Below are positions 7,842-16,777 of a DNA stretch of 64,000 bases, piece after piece (within the stretch, counting starts at the first letter, position 1; the number at the start of each line of letters is the position of its first letter). Source of the DNA: Hoeflea_A sp965228435 (GTDB lineage Bacteria; Pseudomonadota; Alphaproteobacteria; Rhizobiales; Rhizobiaceae). A program made the position numbers and the translations under genes. The notes under the pieces are model-generated. The model was given only the letters and a program-made list of their open reading frames with translations. It ran no database searches and was not told the DNA's origin. The DNA is taken from NCBI GenBank assembly GCA_965228435.1, contig OZ245818.1, positions 3,472,001 to 3,536,000 of the forward strand, read 5' to 3'.

Positions 7842-8999
7842 ATGCGCCAGCTGTCGCTGAACGAAAAAAGACTGATCGAACTGGTCGCCTCGGGAGGCGC
7901 CGTGGCGCGTGTCGACCTGGCACGCCTTTCCGGCATGACCGGTGCGTCCGTCACGCGCCTGATTTCCGGATTGCTGGATCTTGGTATCCTGGCGGAGGAA
8001 ACCGACCGTCAAGGACGGGCTGGCCAGCCGAAACGGCTGCTGTCGCTGGCCGGCGGCAGCTATTATTCCGCCGGTCTGATCTTTTCCTTGCGACGCATGG
8101 AAATCGCCATTCTCGATCTGACCGGGCGTCTGGCGGCGACCCGCAGCATCGACATTGTCGACCAGTCAGCCGCCGGCGTGGCCGAGGCAGCGCGCGCGGC
8201 CATCCACGACATGCGGGCGCGCCATCGGATTGGCCGCGACCGTCTGGTCGGCGTCGGCTGTGCGCTGCCGGGCAATTTCGGCACTTTTGAAAAGGACCTG
8301 AAAGCCCACGAACTGTTTTCCGATTTCGATGAGGGCCGAACCTTCAAGGCCTTTACCGATGTGTTCGAGATGCCGTTCCACTTCGAAAATGATGGCTCGG
8401 CGGCGGCACTCGGGGAGCATGTATTCGGCCGTCTGGAGGATGATGGGCCATCGATGTTTTTCATCCACATTGGACACGGCGTCGGTGGCGGTGCGGTGAT
8501 CGACGGCCGGCTGTTTCGCGGCGTGCACGGCAATGCCTGCCTCCCTGGCGTGCTGTTTCCCTATGCCGCACCGAGGCCGTCAGGCCAGGATCTCATCAAT
8601 TGCCTAGCGGCCGGCGGCATTGAACTTGAGGATTTCGATCACCTCGACCGGGTTGGCGAGAAGGGGCAGGCGTTGATCGACGACTGGATCGGCCGGGCCG
8701 GCGTTCAACTGCGCGACGCGGTGCGGGCGGTGAGTGGATTTTTTGATCCATCGGTGATCGTCATCGGCGGCCGGCTGCCAAAATGGCTGAACGAACGCCT
8801 GGTCGAGGCAATCCTGGCCGACCCGATCGACGGGCCCTCGCGTGGCCTTGTGGTTGCTCCGGTACGGGCCTCCAGTTTCGGGCCGGAAGTGGGTGCTGTC
8901 GGCGCGGCCTGCATTCCGATGTTCGAGAGTTTCTTCGGCGGTTCACGGTCGGATGCCGGCAATCCCTATCTCAATGGACGCCGGCCTCAGCCAAACTAA
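7842..8999 (+). CDS. ROK-family transcriptional regulator
   Basis: A 385-residue repressor-type protein: an N-terminal winged helix-turn-helix (about residues 5-60, with ARVDLARLSGMTGASVTRLI) followed by a ROK sugar-sensing domain with FENDGSAAALGE and GHGVGGGAVIDG. The usual cysteine-rich zinc motif of ROK proteins is missing: after GNACLPG comes VLFPYAAPRPSGQ rather than a CxCG cluster. It is divergent from the importer operon and is its likely regulator. ATG at 7842 is chosen because GGAGG precedes it closely; an in-frame GTG at 7827 without a good ribosome site is the alternative. Confidence 0.88.
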   Translation: MRQLSLNEKRLIELVASGGAVARVDLARLSGMTGASVTRLISGLLDLGILAEETDRQGRAGQPKRLLSLAGGSYYSAGLIFSLRRMEIAILDLTGRLAATRSIDIVDQSAAGVAEAARAAIHDMRARHRIGRDRLVGVGCALPGNFGTFEKDLKAHELFSDFDEGRTFKAFTDVFEMPFHFENDGSAAALGEHVFGRLEDDGPSMFFIHIGHGVGGGAVIDGRLFRGVHGNACLPGVLFPYAAPRPSGQDLINCLAAGGIELEDFDHLDRVGEKGQALIDDWIGRAGVQLRDAVRAVSGFFDPSVIVIGGRLPKWLNERLVEAILADPIDGPSRGLVVAPVRASSFGPEVGAVGAACIPMFESFFGGSRSDAGNPYLNGRRPQPN

Positions 9000-9077
9000 T
9001 GTCATTTCCCTGACGTATTTTTCTGTGATTCAAGGCAGATTATGCTGCACTGCGTCGAAAGCACGATCCAAAGCGTG

Positions 9078-9106
9078 TTGCGAGTCCACCGGACGTGTGC
9101 TAGACG
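9078..9106 (+). promoter_or_regulatory. Candidate promoter of the atp operon
   Basis: In the 239-base gap before atpH, TTGCGA (9078-9083) and TAGACG (9101-9106) are separated by exactly 17 bases. They would give a leader of about 125 bases. Both hexamers are only moderate matches to a sigma-70 promoter, so this is tentative. No other feature is seen in the gap. Confidence 0.3.
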
Positions 9107-9238
9107 AACCACGAATTTCAGATGAGGGGCTGGAACTTTCTTCGCTTGTCTGGAAAAATCGAAATAAATTCAAGGGTTTACGGGGTCGGCTGACGCTGAA
9201 AGGGAATCCTTGGGTCCAGCTTTGAGAATCGTGCGCCC

Positions 9239-9799
9239 GTGGCAGACACAACTTCCCACATTTCCGGTGTTGCAGAGCGATACGCATCGTCGCTGTTCGA
9301 CCTGGCGCTGGAGCAGAAATCCGAGGGCGCTATCAGCGCCGAACTCACCCGCCTGGAAAACCTGATCGCCGAGAGCGAAGACCTGAAAAGGCTCATCGTC
9401 AGCCCGGTGTTTTCCGCCGACGATCAGTTCAAAGCCATTGCTGCAATCGCCGACAAAGCCGGATTTGATGGTCTTGTTGGCAATTTCCTGCGCGTTGTGG
9501 CGAAAAACCGTCGGCTGTTCGCCGTTCCGGGCATCATTCGCGCCTATCGGGCGATTGAGGCAAAACACCGCGGCGAGGTCTCGGCTGAAGTCACTTCGGC
9601 CCGGCCGCTGAGCGCCGAGCAGGAAAAAGAATTGAAGGCGGCGCTGAAGAGCGTCACCGGAAACGACGTGACAATCCATGTCGTCGTCGACCCGTCGATT
9701 ATGGGTGGGCTGATCGTCAAGGTCGGCTCGCGTCAAATCGACACATCCCTTCGCACCAAACTTTCTTCCCTTAAGCTTGCACTGAAAGAGGTCGGCTGA
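9239..9799 (+). CDS. atpH: ATP synthase F1 subunit delta
   Basis: A 186-residue delta (OSCP-like) subunit that joins F1 to the peripheral stalk of ATP synthase at the inner membrane. Typical features are the N-terminal GVAERYASSLFDLALE and the C-terminal region VVVDPSIMGGLIVKVGSRQIDTS. GTG at 9239 gives the standard length. It is first of atpHAGDC; its stop overlaps the atpA start by one base. As usual in alphaproteobacteria, the F0 genes are not adjacent. Confidence 0.97.
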   Translation: MADTTSHISGVAERYASSLFDLALEQKSEGAISAELTRLENLIAESEDLKRLIVSPVFSADDQFKAIAAIADKAGFDGLVGNFLRVVAKNRRLFAVPGIIRAYRAIEAKHRGEVSAEVTSARPLSAEQEKELKAALKSVTGNDVTIHVVVDPSIMGGLIVKVGSRQIDTSLRTKLSSLKLALKEVG

Positions 9800-11328
9800 T
9801 GGACATCCGCGCCGCGGAAATCTCCGCAATTCTCAAAGATCAAATCAAAAATTTCGGCCAGGAGGCAGAAGTCTCCGAAGTCGGCCAGGTGCTGTCCGTT
9901 GGTGACGGTATCGCCCGCGTCTATGGCCTCGACAACGTTCAGGCCGGTGAGATGGTCGAATTCCCCGGTGGAATTCGCGGCATGGCTCTGAACCTCGAAG
10001 AAGACAATGTCGGCGTCGTTATCTTCGGCTCCGACCGCGACATTGCCGAAGGCGATACGGTCAAGCGGACCGGCGCCATCGTGGAAGTGCCGGTCGGCAA
10101 AGGCCTGCTCGGCCGCGTGGTTGATGCACTCGGCAATCCGATTGACGGCAAGGGCCCGATCGAGTCCGAAGAACGCCGCCGCGTGGACGTCAAGGCGCCC
10201 GGCATCATTCCGCGCCGATCAGTGCATGAGCCGATGTCCACCGGTTTGAAAGCCATCGACGCGATGATCCCGATCGGCCGTGGCCAGCGCGAGCTTGTCA
10301 TTGGCGACCGCCAGACCGGCAAGACCGCCATCCTGCTCGACACCTTCCTCAACCAGAAGCCGCTGCACGAAGCCGGCGACGAGAGCGAGAAGCTCTATTG
10401 CGTTTATGTCGCCGTCGGTCAGAAGCGGTCCACGGTTGCCCAGTTCGCCAAGGTTCTGGAAGAGCGCGGCGCGCTTCCATATTCCATCATCATCGCTGCG
10501 ACCGCGTCCGACCCGGCGCCGATGCAGTTCCTGGCACCGTTCTCCGGCTGTGCCATCGGTGAATATTTCCGTGACAACGGCATGCACGCTCTTATCGGTT
10601 ATGACGACCTGTCCAAACAGGCCGTCGCCTACCGCCAGATGTCTCTGCTGCTGCGTCGTCCGCCGGGACGTGAAGCCTACCCGGGTGACGTTTTCTACCT
10701 GCACTCGCGCCTGCTCGAGCGGGCCGCCAAGCTCAATGACGACAACGGCTCCGGTTCCCTGACCGCACTGCCGGTCATCGAGACCCAGGGCAACGACGTT
10801 TCGGCCTTCATTCCGACCAACGTGATCTCGATCACCGACGGTCAGATCTTCCTCGAAACCGACCTGTTTTACCAGGGCATTCGTCCGGCCGTGAACGTTG
10901 GCCTGTCGGTGTCGCGCGTCGGCTCCTCGGCCCAGATCAAGGCGATGAAACAGGTCGCCGGCTCGATCAAGGGTGAACTGGCGCAGTACCGCGAAATGGC
11001 GGCCTTCGCCCAGTTCGGCTCGGACCTCGATGCAGCGACCCAGCGTTTGCTCAACCGCGGCGAACGCCTGACGGAGCTGCTGAAGCAGCCGCAGTTCTCG
11101 CCGCTGAAGACGGAAGAGCAGGTGGCTGTGATTTTCGCCGGCGTGAATGGCTATCTCGATGGCCTGCCGGTCTCCGAAGTCGGCCGTTTCGAGCAAGGTC
11201 TGTTGTCCCACATGCGTGGAGACGGCAAGGCAGTCCTCGACGCCATCCGCACCGAAAAGGCGCTGAGCGACGACATCAGCAAGCAGCTGACCGCTGCCAT
11301 CGACGATTACGCCAAGTCCTTCGCCTGA
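9799..11328 (+). CDS. atpA: ATP synthase F1 subunit alpha
   Basis: A 509-residue non-catalytic nucleotide-binding subunit of F1. The P-loop GDRQTGKTA is near residue 169, and the signature PAVNVGLSVSRVGSSAQ near residue 363 contains the arginine finger that completes the catalytic site of the beta subunit. Length and motifs are fully standard. It is translationally coupled to atpH through a TGATG overlap. Confidence 0.99.
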   Translation: MDIRAAEISAILKDQIKNFGQEAEVSEVGQVLSVGDGIARVYGLDNVQAGEMVEFPGGIRGMALNLEEDNVGVVIFGSDRDIAEGDTVKRTGAIVEVPVGKGLLGRVVDALGNPIDGKGPIESEERRRVDVKAPGIIPRRSVHEPMSTGLKAIDAMIPIGRGQRELVIGDRQTGKTAILLDTFLNQKPLHEAGDESEKLYCVYVAVGQKRSTVAQFAKVLEERGALPYSIIIAATASDPAPMQFLAPFSGCAIGEYFRDNGMHALIGYDDLSKQAVAYRQMSLLLRRPPGREAYPGDVFYLHSRLLERAAKLNDDNGSGSLTALPVIETQGNDVSAFIPTNVISITDGQIFLETDLFYQGIRPAVNVGLSVSRVGSSAQIKAMKQVAGSIKGELAQYREMAAFAQFGSDLDAATQRLLNRGERLTELLKQPQFSPLKTEEQVAVIFAGVNGYLDGLPVSEVGRFEQGLLSHMRGDGKAVLDAIRTEKALSDDISKQLTAAIDDYAKSFA

Positions 11329-11366
11329 TTGTCAGGACCGAAAAGCAACCAGGGGACGGATAACGG

Positions 11367-12251
11367 ATGCCTTCACTCAAGGATCTGAGAAACCGGATCG
11401 CCACCGTCAAGGCGACGCAGAAGATCACCAAGGCGATGCAAATGGTCGCCGCGGCGAAGCTGCGTCGGGCCCAGGAAGCGGCGGAAGCGGCTCGGCCCTA
11501 TTCGCAGCGCATGAGCGCGGTGCTGGGCAACCTCGCCGGCGCGGTGACGGAAGGCCATGACACGCCGCATCTGATGACCGGCACCGGTGAAGATGTGACC
11601 CACCTGCTCGTTGTCTGCACGGCGGAGCGCGGATTGTGCGGTGGCTTCAACTCGCAGATCGCCAAACTGGCGCGCGACCGGATCGCCGAACTGCAGGCCG
11701 AAGGCAAGGAAATCAAGATCCTGTGCGTCGGCAAGAAGGGCTACGACATTCTCAAGCGGCAATACGAGTCGCTGATCATCGATCGGGTCGACCTGCGCGA
11801 GGTCAAGCGGATCGGTTACGCCAACGCCGACGATATCGCCCGCCAGGTCATCGACATGTTCCATCATGGCGGTTTCGACATCTGCACGCTGTTCTATTCC
11901 GAGTTCAAATCGGTGATCAGCCAGGTGCCGACGGCACAGCAGATCATTCCAGCCAACGCCGGTGGCGACAGCGAACCGGAAGAGGCCGGCAGCAATGCCG
12001 TCTACGACTACGAACCGGATGCGGAAACCATCCTGAACGACCTGATCCCGCGCAACATCGCGGTACAGATTTTCCGGGCGCTGCTTGAAAACAGCGCGTC
12101 CGAGCAGGGCGCTCGCATGACCGCCATGGACAATGCAACGCGCAATGCCGGCGACATGATCGACAAACTGACGCTCAACTACAACCGCCAGCGTCAGGCA
12201 CAGATCACCAAGGAACTGATTGAAATCATTTCGGGCGCTGAGGCGCTCTAA
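11367..12251 (+). CDS. atpG: ATP synthase F1 subunit gamma
   Basis: A 294-residue central rotor shaft of F1. The N-terminal helix (MPSLKDLRNRIATVKATQKI) and the C-terminal helix (ending ITKELIEIISGAEAL) that form the coiled coil are clear, with the family signature in that last helix. It lies 38 bases after atpA and 24 bases before atpD. Ribosome-site-like AGGGGACGG precedes its ATG. Confidence 0.98.
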   Translation: MPSLKDLRNRIATVKATQKITKAMQMVAAAKLRRAQEAAEAARPYSQRMSAVLGNLAGAVTEGHDTPHLMTGTGEDVTHLLVVCTAERGLCGGFNSQIAKLARDRIAELQAEGKEIKILCVGKKGYDILKRQYESLIIDRVDLREVKRIGYANADDIARQVIDMFHHGGFDICTLFYSEFKSVISQVPTAQQIIPANAGGDSEPEEAGSNAVYDYEPDAETILNDLIPRNIAVQIFRALLENSASEQGARMTAMDNATRNAGDMIDKLTLNYNRQRQAQITKELIEIISGAEAL

Positions 12252-12275
12252 GAGCTCGACAAGAGGGTAAAAGAC

Positions 12276-13742
12276 ATGGCCGAGGCAGCAACAGCCAACA
12301 TCGATACTTCCGGCGTCAAGGGCACGATCACCCAGGTTATCGGCGCCGTCGTCGACGTGGCCTTCGAGGATCACCTGCCGCCGATCCTGAACGCACTGGA
12401 AACCGACAACCTGGGCAACCGGCTGGTGCTGGAAGTCGCTCAGCACCTGGGCGAAAATACGGTTCGTACCATCGCCATGGACTCGTCCGAGGGCCTGGTG
12501 CGCGGACAGCCGGTCTATGACACCGGTGGTCCGATTGCCGTTCCGGTCGGTGACGAAACGCTCGGCCGTATCATGAACGTGATCGGTGAGCCGATCGACG
12601 AAGCGGGCCCGGTCGTCACCAAGGACAAGCGCGGCATCCACCAGGACGCTCCGGCCTATGTCGACCAGTCGACGGAAGCTGAAATCCTGGTCACCGGCAT
12701 CAAGGTCGTCGACCTGCTGGCGCCGTACGCCAGGGGCGGCAAGATCGGCCTGTTCGGCGGTGCCGGCGTGGGCAAGACGGTGCTCATCCAGGAACTGATC
12801 AACAACGTCGCCAAGGCGCACGGCGGTTACTCGGTTTTCGCCGGTGTTGGCGAACGCACCCGTGAGGGCAACGACCTTTACTGGGAAATGATCGAATCCG
12901 GCGTGAACAAGGACCCGAAGGAAAACGACGGTTCGGCCGAAGGCTCCAAATGCGCCCTGGTGTTCGGCCAGATGAACGAGCCGCCCGGCGCTCGCGCCCG
13001 TGTCGCACTGACCGGCCTGACGATTGCCGAGCAGTTCCGCGACGAAGGCCAGGACGTGCTGTTGTTCATCGACAACATCTTCCGCTTTACCCAGGCAGGT
13101 TCGGAAGTGTCGGCTCTTCTCGGTCGTATTCCTTCCGCTGTGGGCTATCAGCCGACGCTCGCCACCGACATGGGTACGATGCAGGAGCGCATCACCACCA
13201 CCAACAAGGGATCGATCACCTCGGTGCAGGCCGTTTACGTTCCTGCCGATGACTTGACCGACCCGGCGCCAGCTACCTCGTTCGCCCACCTGGACGCAAC
13301 GACGGTTCTCAACCGCGCCATTTCGGAAAAGGGCATCTACCCGGCCGTGGACCCGCTCGACTCCACCTCGCGCCTGCTCGACCCGATGATCGTCGGTGAA
13401 GAGCACTATGAAACAGCCCGTTCGGTGCAGTCGGTGCTGCAGCGTTACAAGTCGCTGCAGGACATCATCGCCATTCTCGGCATGGACGAACTGTCGGAAG
13501 ACGACAAGCTGACCGTGGCCCGCGCCCGTAAGATCGAGCGCTTCCTGTCGCAGCCGTTCCACGTCGCCGAAGTCTTCACCGGCTTCCCGGGCCAGCTCGT
13601 CGATCTGGAAGACACGATCAAGAGCTTCAAGGGTCTGGTCGAAGGCGAATACGACCACCTGCCGGAAGCCGCCTTCTACATGGTCGGCGGTATCGACCAG
13701 GCGATCGAGAAAGCCCAGAAACTGGCTGCGGAAGCCGCCTAA
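12276..13742 (+). CDS. atpD: ATP synthase F1 subunit beta
   Basis: A 488-residue catalytic subunit that makes or hydrolyses ATP. P-loop GGAGVGKTV is near residue 161, the catalytic Glu lies in GVGERTREGNDLY, and Walker B is LLFIDNIFRFTQAG. The tail ends AQKLAAEAA. It has about a 10-residue N-terminal extension (MAEAATANIDTSGVKG), as common in rhizobia. Confidence 0.99.
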   Translation: MAEAATANIDTSGVKGTITQVIGAVVDVAFEDHLPPILNALETDNLGNRLVLEVAQHLGENTVRTIAMDSSEGLVRGQPVYDTGGPIAVPVGDETLGRIMNVIGEPIDEAGPVVTKDKRGIHQDAPAYVDQSTEAEILVTGIKVVDLLAPYARGGKIGLFGGAGVGKTVLIQELINNVAKAHGGYSVFAGVGERTREGNDLYWEMIESGVNKDPKENDGSAEGSKCALVFGQMNEPPGARARVALTGLTIAEQFRDEGQDVLLFIDNIFRFTQAGSEVSALLGRIPSAVGYQPTLATDMGTMQERITTTNKGSITSVQAVYVPADDLTDPAPATSFAHLDATTVLNRAISEKGIYPAVDPLDSTSRLLDPMIVGEEHYETARSVQSVLQRYKSLQDIIAILGMDELSEDDKLTVARARKIERFLSQPFHVAEVFTGFPGQLVDLEDTIKSFKGLVEGEYDHLPEAAFYMVGGIDQAIEKAQKLAAEAA

Positions 13743-13796
13743 GCCACGACCGGACGGCGGCTAAGGCCGCCGGCTCCGTTTGGGAAAGTGACCGAT

Positions 13797-14195
13797 ATGG
13801 CCGAAAGCTTCAATTTCGAACTCGTGTCGCCGGAACGCCTGCTCCTGTCGGAATCGGTGAACGAGGTGATCATCCCCGGCACCGACGGCGAGATGACCGT
13901 GATGGCCAACCACGCGCCTGTCATGACCACGATCAAGCCCGGCATCGTCGAGGTCCGTGCAGAGTCTGGCGACAGCAAGCGCTACGTGGTGTTCGGTGGC
14001 TTTGCCGACATTCTGCCGGAGGGCTGCACGCTGCTCGCCGAATCGGCTGTTCACGTGGACGATATCGACCGCGAAGATCTCGCCCAGCGCATCCAGAACA
14101 CGCGCGAAGATCTGGCAGATGCCAAGACAGACGCCGACAAGTCGCGCATTGCTGAGAAACTGGACAACCTGCTGACCCTGCAGAGCGCGGTCTGA
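13797..14195 (+). CDS. atpC: ATP synthase F1 subunit epsilon
   Basis: A 132-residue epsilon subunit that couples rotor to F0 and inhibits wasteful ATP hydrolysis. N-terminal SFNFELVSPERLLLS and GTDGEMTVMANHAPVMTTIKPG mark the beta-sandwich; the C-terminal helices carry AQRIQNTREDLADAKTDADK. ATG at 13797 fits homologues (MAESFNFEL) better than the in-frame GTG at 13788, with GGGAAAG eight bases upstream. It is last in the operon, followed by a strong terminator. Confidence 0.96.
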   Translation: MAESFNFELVSPERLLLSESVNEVIIPGTDGEMTVMANHAPVMTTIKPGIVEVRAESGDSKRYVVFGGFADILPEGCTLLAESAVHVDDIDREDLAQRIQNTREDLADAKTDADKSRIAEKLDNLLTLQSAV

Positions 14196-14220
14196 GTAAA
14201 GCGTTCATTTCGAGACGATG

Positions 14221-14244
14221 AAGGCGGGCTTGGCCCGCCTTTTT
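14221..14244 (+). terminator. Rho-independent terminator of the atp operon
   Basis: AAGGCGGGC (14221-14229) pairs perfectly with GCCCGCCTT (14233-14241) around a 3-base loop, and a run of five T ends at 14244. It lies 26 bases after the atpC stop. Confidence 0.9.
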
Positions 14245-14280
14245 GCTATTGGAGTTATGCTGGCCGCGCTCGGCTCTGAG

Positions 14281-15444
14281 TCACTTTATGGTCGACGCCC
14301 GCAAATGCAGTTCGATGATTTTCTGTGCTGCCTGGCGGGCGCCTATTTTGCCCAGGAAGAAGAAGTGGTTACCCGCCACCTGCTCGGTCAGGTAGTCGGC
14401 CGACGTCCTGACGGCCTGTCGGATTTCCTGCCAGCGAGCCGGCGAAAGCTTGTCATAGGACGCGCCCTGTCGCATCCGGTCGACGATGACCCGGTTGCGG
14501 ATGAAGGCCCAGTCCGAAGTGTCGAACAGCACGTTTTCGGCGTCGTCGGGCGAGTTGCCGTGAAGCACTGCGGGAATGGGATACACCGAAAAATCAAGCG
14601 TTTCGGCTTCATCCAGTGTCTCCTGCAGGTCGTGAACGAATTTGCCGTCGCGATAGAGCAGCCCGGTTTCCATCAGGCCCACCGGAATGTTGCCGATGAA
14701 TTGGTGCTCGAACACATCCTTCGGAATGATGGTATGGCCGTTATAGGCGCTTTGCTGTTCGATTGCGTTGACGAACCACGCGTAGACGCCCTCTCTGTCC
14801 GCCAGACCATTGGGCAGCATTTTTATGTTGTCGGTGAGGGCCTTCGGCAGGAGGCCCGTTACCGGAGGGTCGGCCGACATCGCGACGAACACGTCGGGGA
14901 CAAGGCCGGCTTTCCGGGCAGCGTCCGACACCGAAGCCGCAATTTTGCCGCCCATGCTCCATCCGCAGATGATGACATGGTTCGATAATCCGTTCTCGCG
15001 GATGTAGTGCGCAGCGATGTCGGCGACCTGTTTGCCCCAGTCCGGGATGCCGTATTCGGGGTAGGCCTGTGAGTATACCGGATTTTCAAGAGGGTAAGAC
15101 ACGCCGAGGAACGGAAACCCGGCCTGGTTTATCCAGTAGGCGAGAAAGTCCTCTTCGTTGCCGTCAGGAAACCCATAGGCAATGCGTGCGAGATGGGCAT
15201 CACCGGGGACAAAGATGACGAGAGGTTTGTCCTTGTCGGCCGCGACAAACTTCACCAGGGCCGGAAAACCGGCGGCCGAAACGAGGGTCTCACCGTCTTG
15301 GAGATGGGTGTTGCGAGGCAGGCTTTCGACCGAAGCATGGCTGCGAAGCGGTGCGACCATGAGGAAGATCGCCATGATCATCAGCAATTTCATGATCGCG
15401 GATGACACCGAAGCCGTCGGTGTCGCTTTTGGGCAGAATACCAT
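14281..15444 (-). CDS. Secreted alpha/beta-hydrolase-like protein of unknown substrate
   Basis: A 387-residue protein with a long N-region signal peptide (hydrophobic core MKLLMIMAIFLMVAP, likely cut after RSHA near residue 37), so probably periplasmic. The nucleophile elbow GWSMGG near residue 175 marks the Ser, and AGNHFFFLG near the C-terminus probably holds the catalytic His. ATG at 15444 is chosen because GAGAGGA lies seven bases upstream; farther starts would run into the racemase gene. I do not recognise a specific family or substrate. Confidence 0.75.
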   Translation of the reverse strand: MVFCPKATPTASVSSAIMKLLMIMAIFLMVAPLRSHASVESLPRNTHLQDGETLVSAAGFPALVKFVAADKDKPLVIFVPGDAHLARIAYGFPDGNEEDFLAYWINQAGFPFLGVSYPLENPVYSQAYPEYGIPDWGKQVADIAAHYIRENGLSNHVIICGWSMGGKIAASVSDAARKAGLVPDVFVAMSADPPVTGLLPKALTDNIKMLPNGLADREGVYAWFVNAIEQQSAYNGHTIIPKDVFEHQFIGNIPVGLMETGLLYRDGKFVHDLQETLDEAETLDFSVYPIPAVLHGNSPDDAENVLFDTSDWAFIRNRVIVDRMRQGASYDKLSPARWQEIRQAVRTSADYLTEQVAGNHFFFLGKIGARQAAQKIIELHLRASTIK

Positions 15445-15559
15445 CGAAGGGTCCTCTCGGTTCGCAATCGATTCACTACCCGCAAAGGTGGCATTTGCTT
15501 GTGCCGCTGCATACCCCTTGCAGAAGGATTTAAGCACCATCAGACGCTGCTGAGTATGA

Positions 15560-16252
15560 TCAAGCCAATGCCCGGTCCACCGCTGCTTTCGCATGCAGTG
15601 CGGTTGTGTCGTAGGTCGGAAGGTCCGCCGCATTGGGATCGACGATCATGGTGATTTCGGTGCAGCCGAGGATGACAGCTTCGGCGCCGGCGGCGGCTAG
15701 ATTGGCGATGGCGCCCTGAAACACTTCTGCTGAGGGTTCCGTCACGATGCCCTTGCACAGTTCCTCGTAGATGATGCGGTGGAGGTCCGCCTGGGACTCG
15801 GCGTGGGGCACGATCACGTCGAGTTCGAACTCGTTTTCCAGACGTTCCCGATAGAAGGCTTGTTCCATCGTAAAGCGGGTGCCGAGCAGGCCAACTTTGC
15901 GCACGCCATCGGCGACGAGCGCCGAGCCGGTCGGATCGGCAATGTGCAGGATCGGCAGGCCTGACTTTGTTTCGATCGCATCAGCCACCTTGTGCATGGT
16001 GTTGGTCGCAATCACCAGAAAGTCGGCGCCGCCGGCGGCGAGACCACGCGCGGCCTCCCCCAATATTTCGGCCGTGCCGTCCCAGTCATCGGCATGCTGT
16101 AAAGCCTCGATTTCCTGGAAGTCGACGGAATGCAGGAGGATTCGGGCCGAGTGCAGGCCGCCGAGGCTCTCCTTTACCTCCTCGTTCATCAGGCGGTAGT
16201 AGAGCGCCGTCGATTCCCAGCTCATGCCGCCGATGAGGCCGATAAGCTTCAT
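15560..16252 (-). CDS. Aspartate/glutamate racemase-family amino-acid racemase (YgeA-like)
   Basis: A 230-residue PLP-independent racemase. The sequence is strikingly YgeA-like: IGLIGGMSWESTALYYRLMN at the N-terminus, TNTMHKVADAIE near residue 84, and GCTEI near residue 197. In this subfamily a Thr (in TNTMH) and a Cys (in GCTE) replace the usual Cys pair, and both are present. YgeA of E. coli racemises homoserine and other amino acids at low rate. The start overlaps the rppH stop by four bases. Confidence 0.88.
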   Translation of the reverse strand: MKLIGLIGGMSWESTALYYRLMNEEVKESLGGLHSARILLHSVDFQEIEALQHADDWDGTAEILGEAARGLAAGGADFLVIATNTMHKVADAIETKSGLPILHIADPTGSALVADGVRKVGLLGTRFTMEQAFYRERLENEFELDVIVPHAESQADLHRIIYEELCKGIVTEPSAEVFQGAIANLAAAGAEAVILGCTEITMIVDPNAADLPTYDTTALHAKAAVDRALA

Positions 16253-16776
16253 GCGTTCTCTCCCTGCAGATGCGCAAAGGCTTCGACGACCTGATCATAG
16301 ACGGCGCGTTTGAACGGCACGACAAGGCCGGGCATGTCGGTGAGCGGCTTCCAGGCCCAGGCGTCGAATTCCGCCTTGTGGCCGTCCGGCGGCGGATCGA
16401 TGGCGATTTCGCTGTCGTCGCCCTCAAAGCGGAAGGCGAACCAGCGCTGGGTTTGACCGCGATACTTGCCCTTCAGGGCAACGCCCATGAGTTTTTGCGG
16501 GAGGTCGTAGGGGATCCAATCGGGCGCTTCGGCGATCAGCGAAACGCTTCTTATTCCGGTTTCCTCATAAAGCTCGCGGCGTGCAGCCTCCAGCGGTTCC
16601 TCGCCCTTGTCGATGCCGCCCTGTGGAAGCTGCCACAGATGCGCACGCGGGTCGTCTTTGTTGATGGTCTTGGGGATCCGGCGTCCAGCCCAGACGAGGC
16701 CGGATGGGTTCAGGACGACGATGCCGACACAACGTCGATAGGGGAGATCGGATACCTTTGGCCGTTTTTCACCCAT
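16249..16776 (-). CDS. rppH: RNA pyrophosphohydrolase, Nudix family
   Basis: RppH removes pyrophosphate from the 5' end of mRNAs and so triggers decay. The Nudix box GGIDKGEEPLEAARREL(Y)EETGI is complete (GX5EX7REUXEEXGU), preceded by LWQLPQGG. ATG at 16776 (MGEKRPKVSDLPYR) is preferred because it sits one base after the upstream gene's stop and matches homologues; an ATG at 16797 would add seven residues. Its stop overlaps the racemase start. Confidence 0.93.
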   Translation of the reverse strand: MGEKRPKVSDLPYRRCVGIVVLNPSGLVWAGRRIPKTINKDDPRAHLWQLPQGGIDKGEEPLEAARRELYEETGIRSVSLIAEAPDWIPYDLPQKLMGVALKGKYRGQTQRWFAFRFEGDDSEIAIDPPPDGHKAEFDAWAWKPLTDMPGLVVPFKRAVYDQVVEAFAHLQGENA

Positions 16777-16777
16777 G

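Noticed and set aside
11373..13658. A 761-codon minus-strand frame across atpG and atpD
   Set aside because: It is antisense to two highly conserved ATP synthase genes and has no recognisable domain; long antisense frames are common in GC-rich coding DNA.
14221..14244. Bidirectional use of the atp terminator for the convergent hydrolase gene
   Set aside because: On the minus strand the stem is followed by CATCG rather than a T-run, and it lies 40 bases past the hydrolase stop; support is weak.
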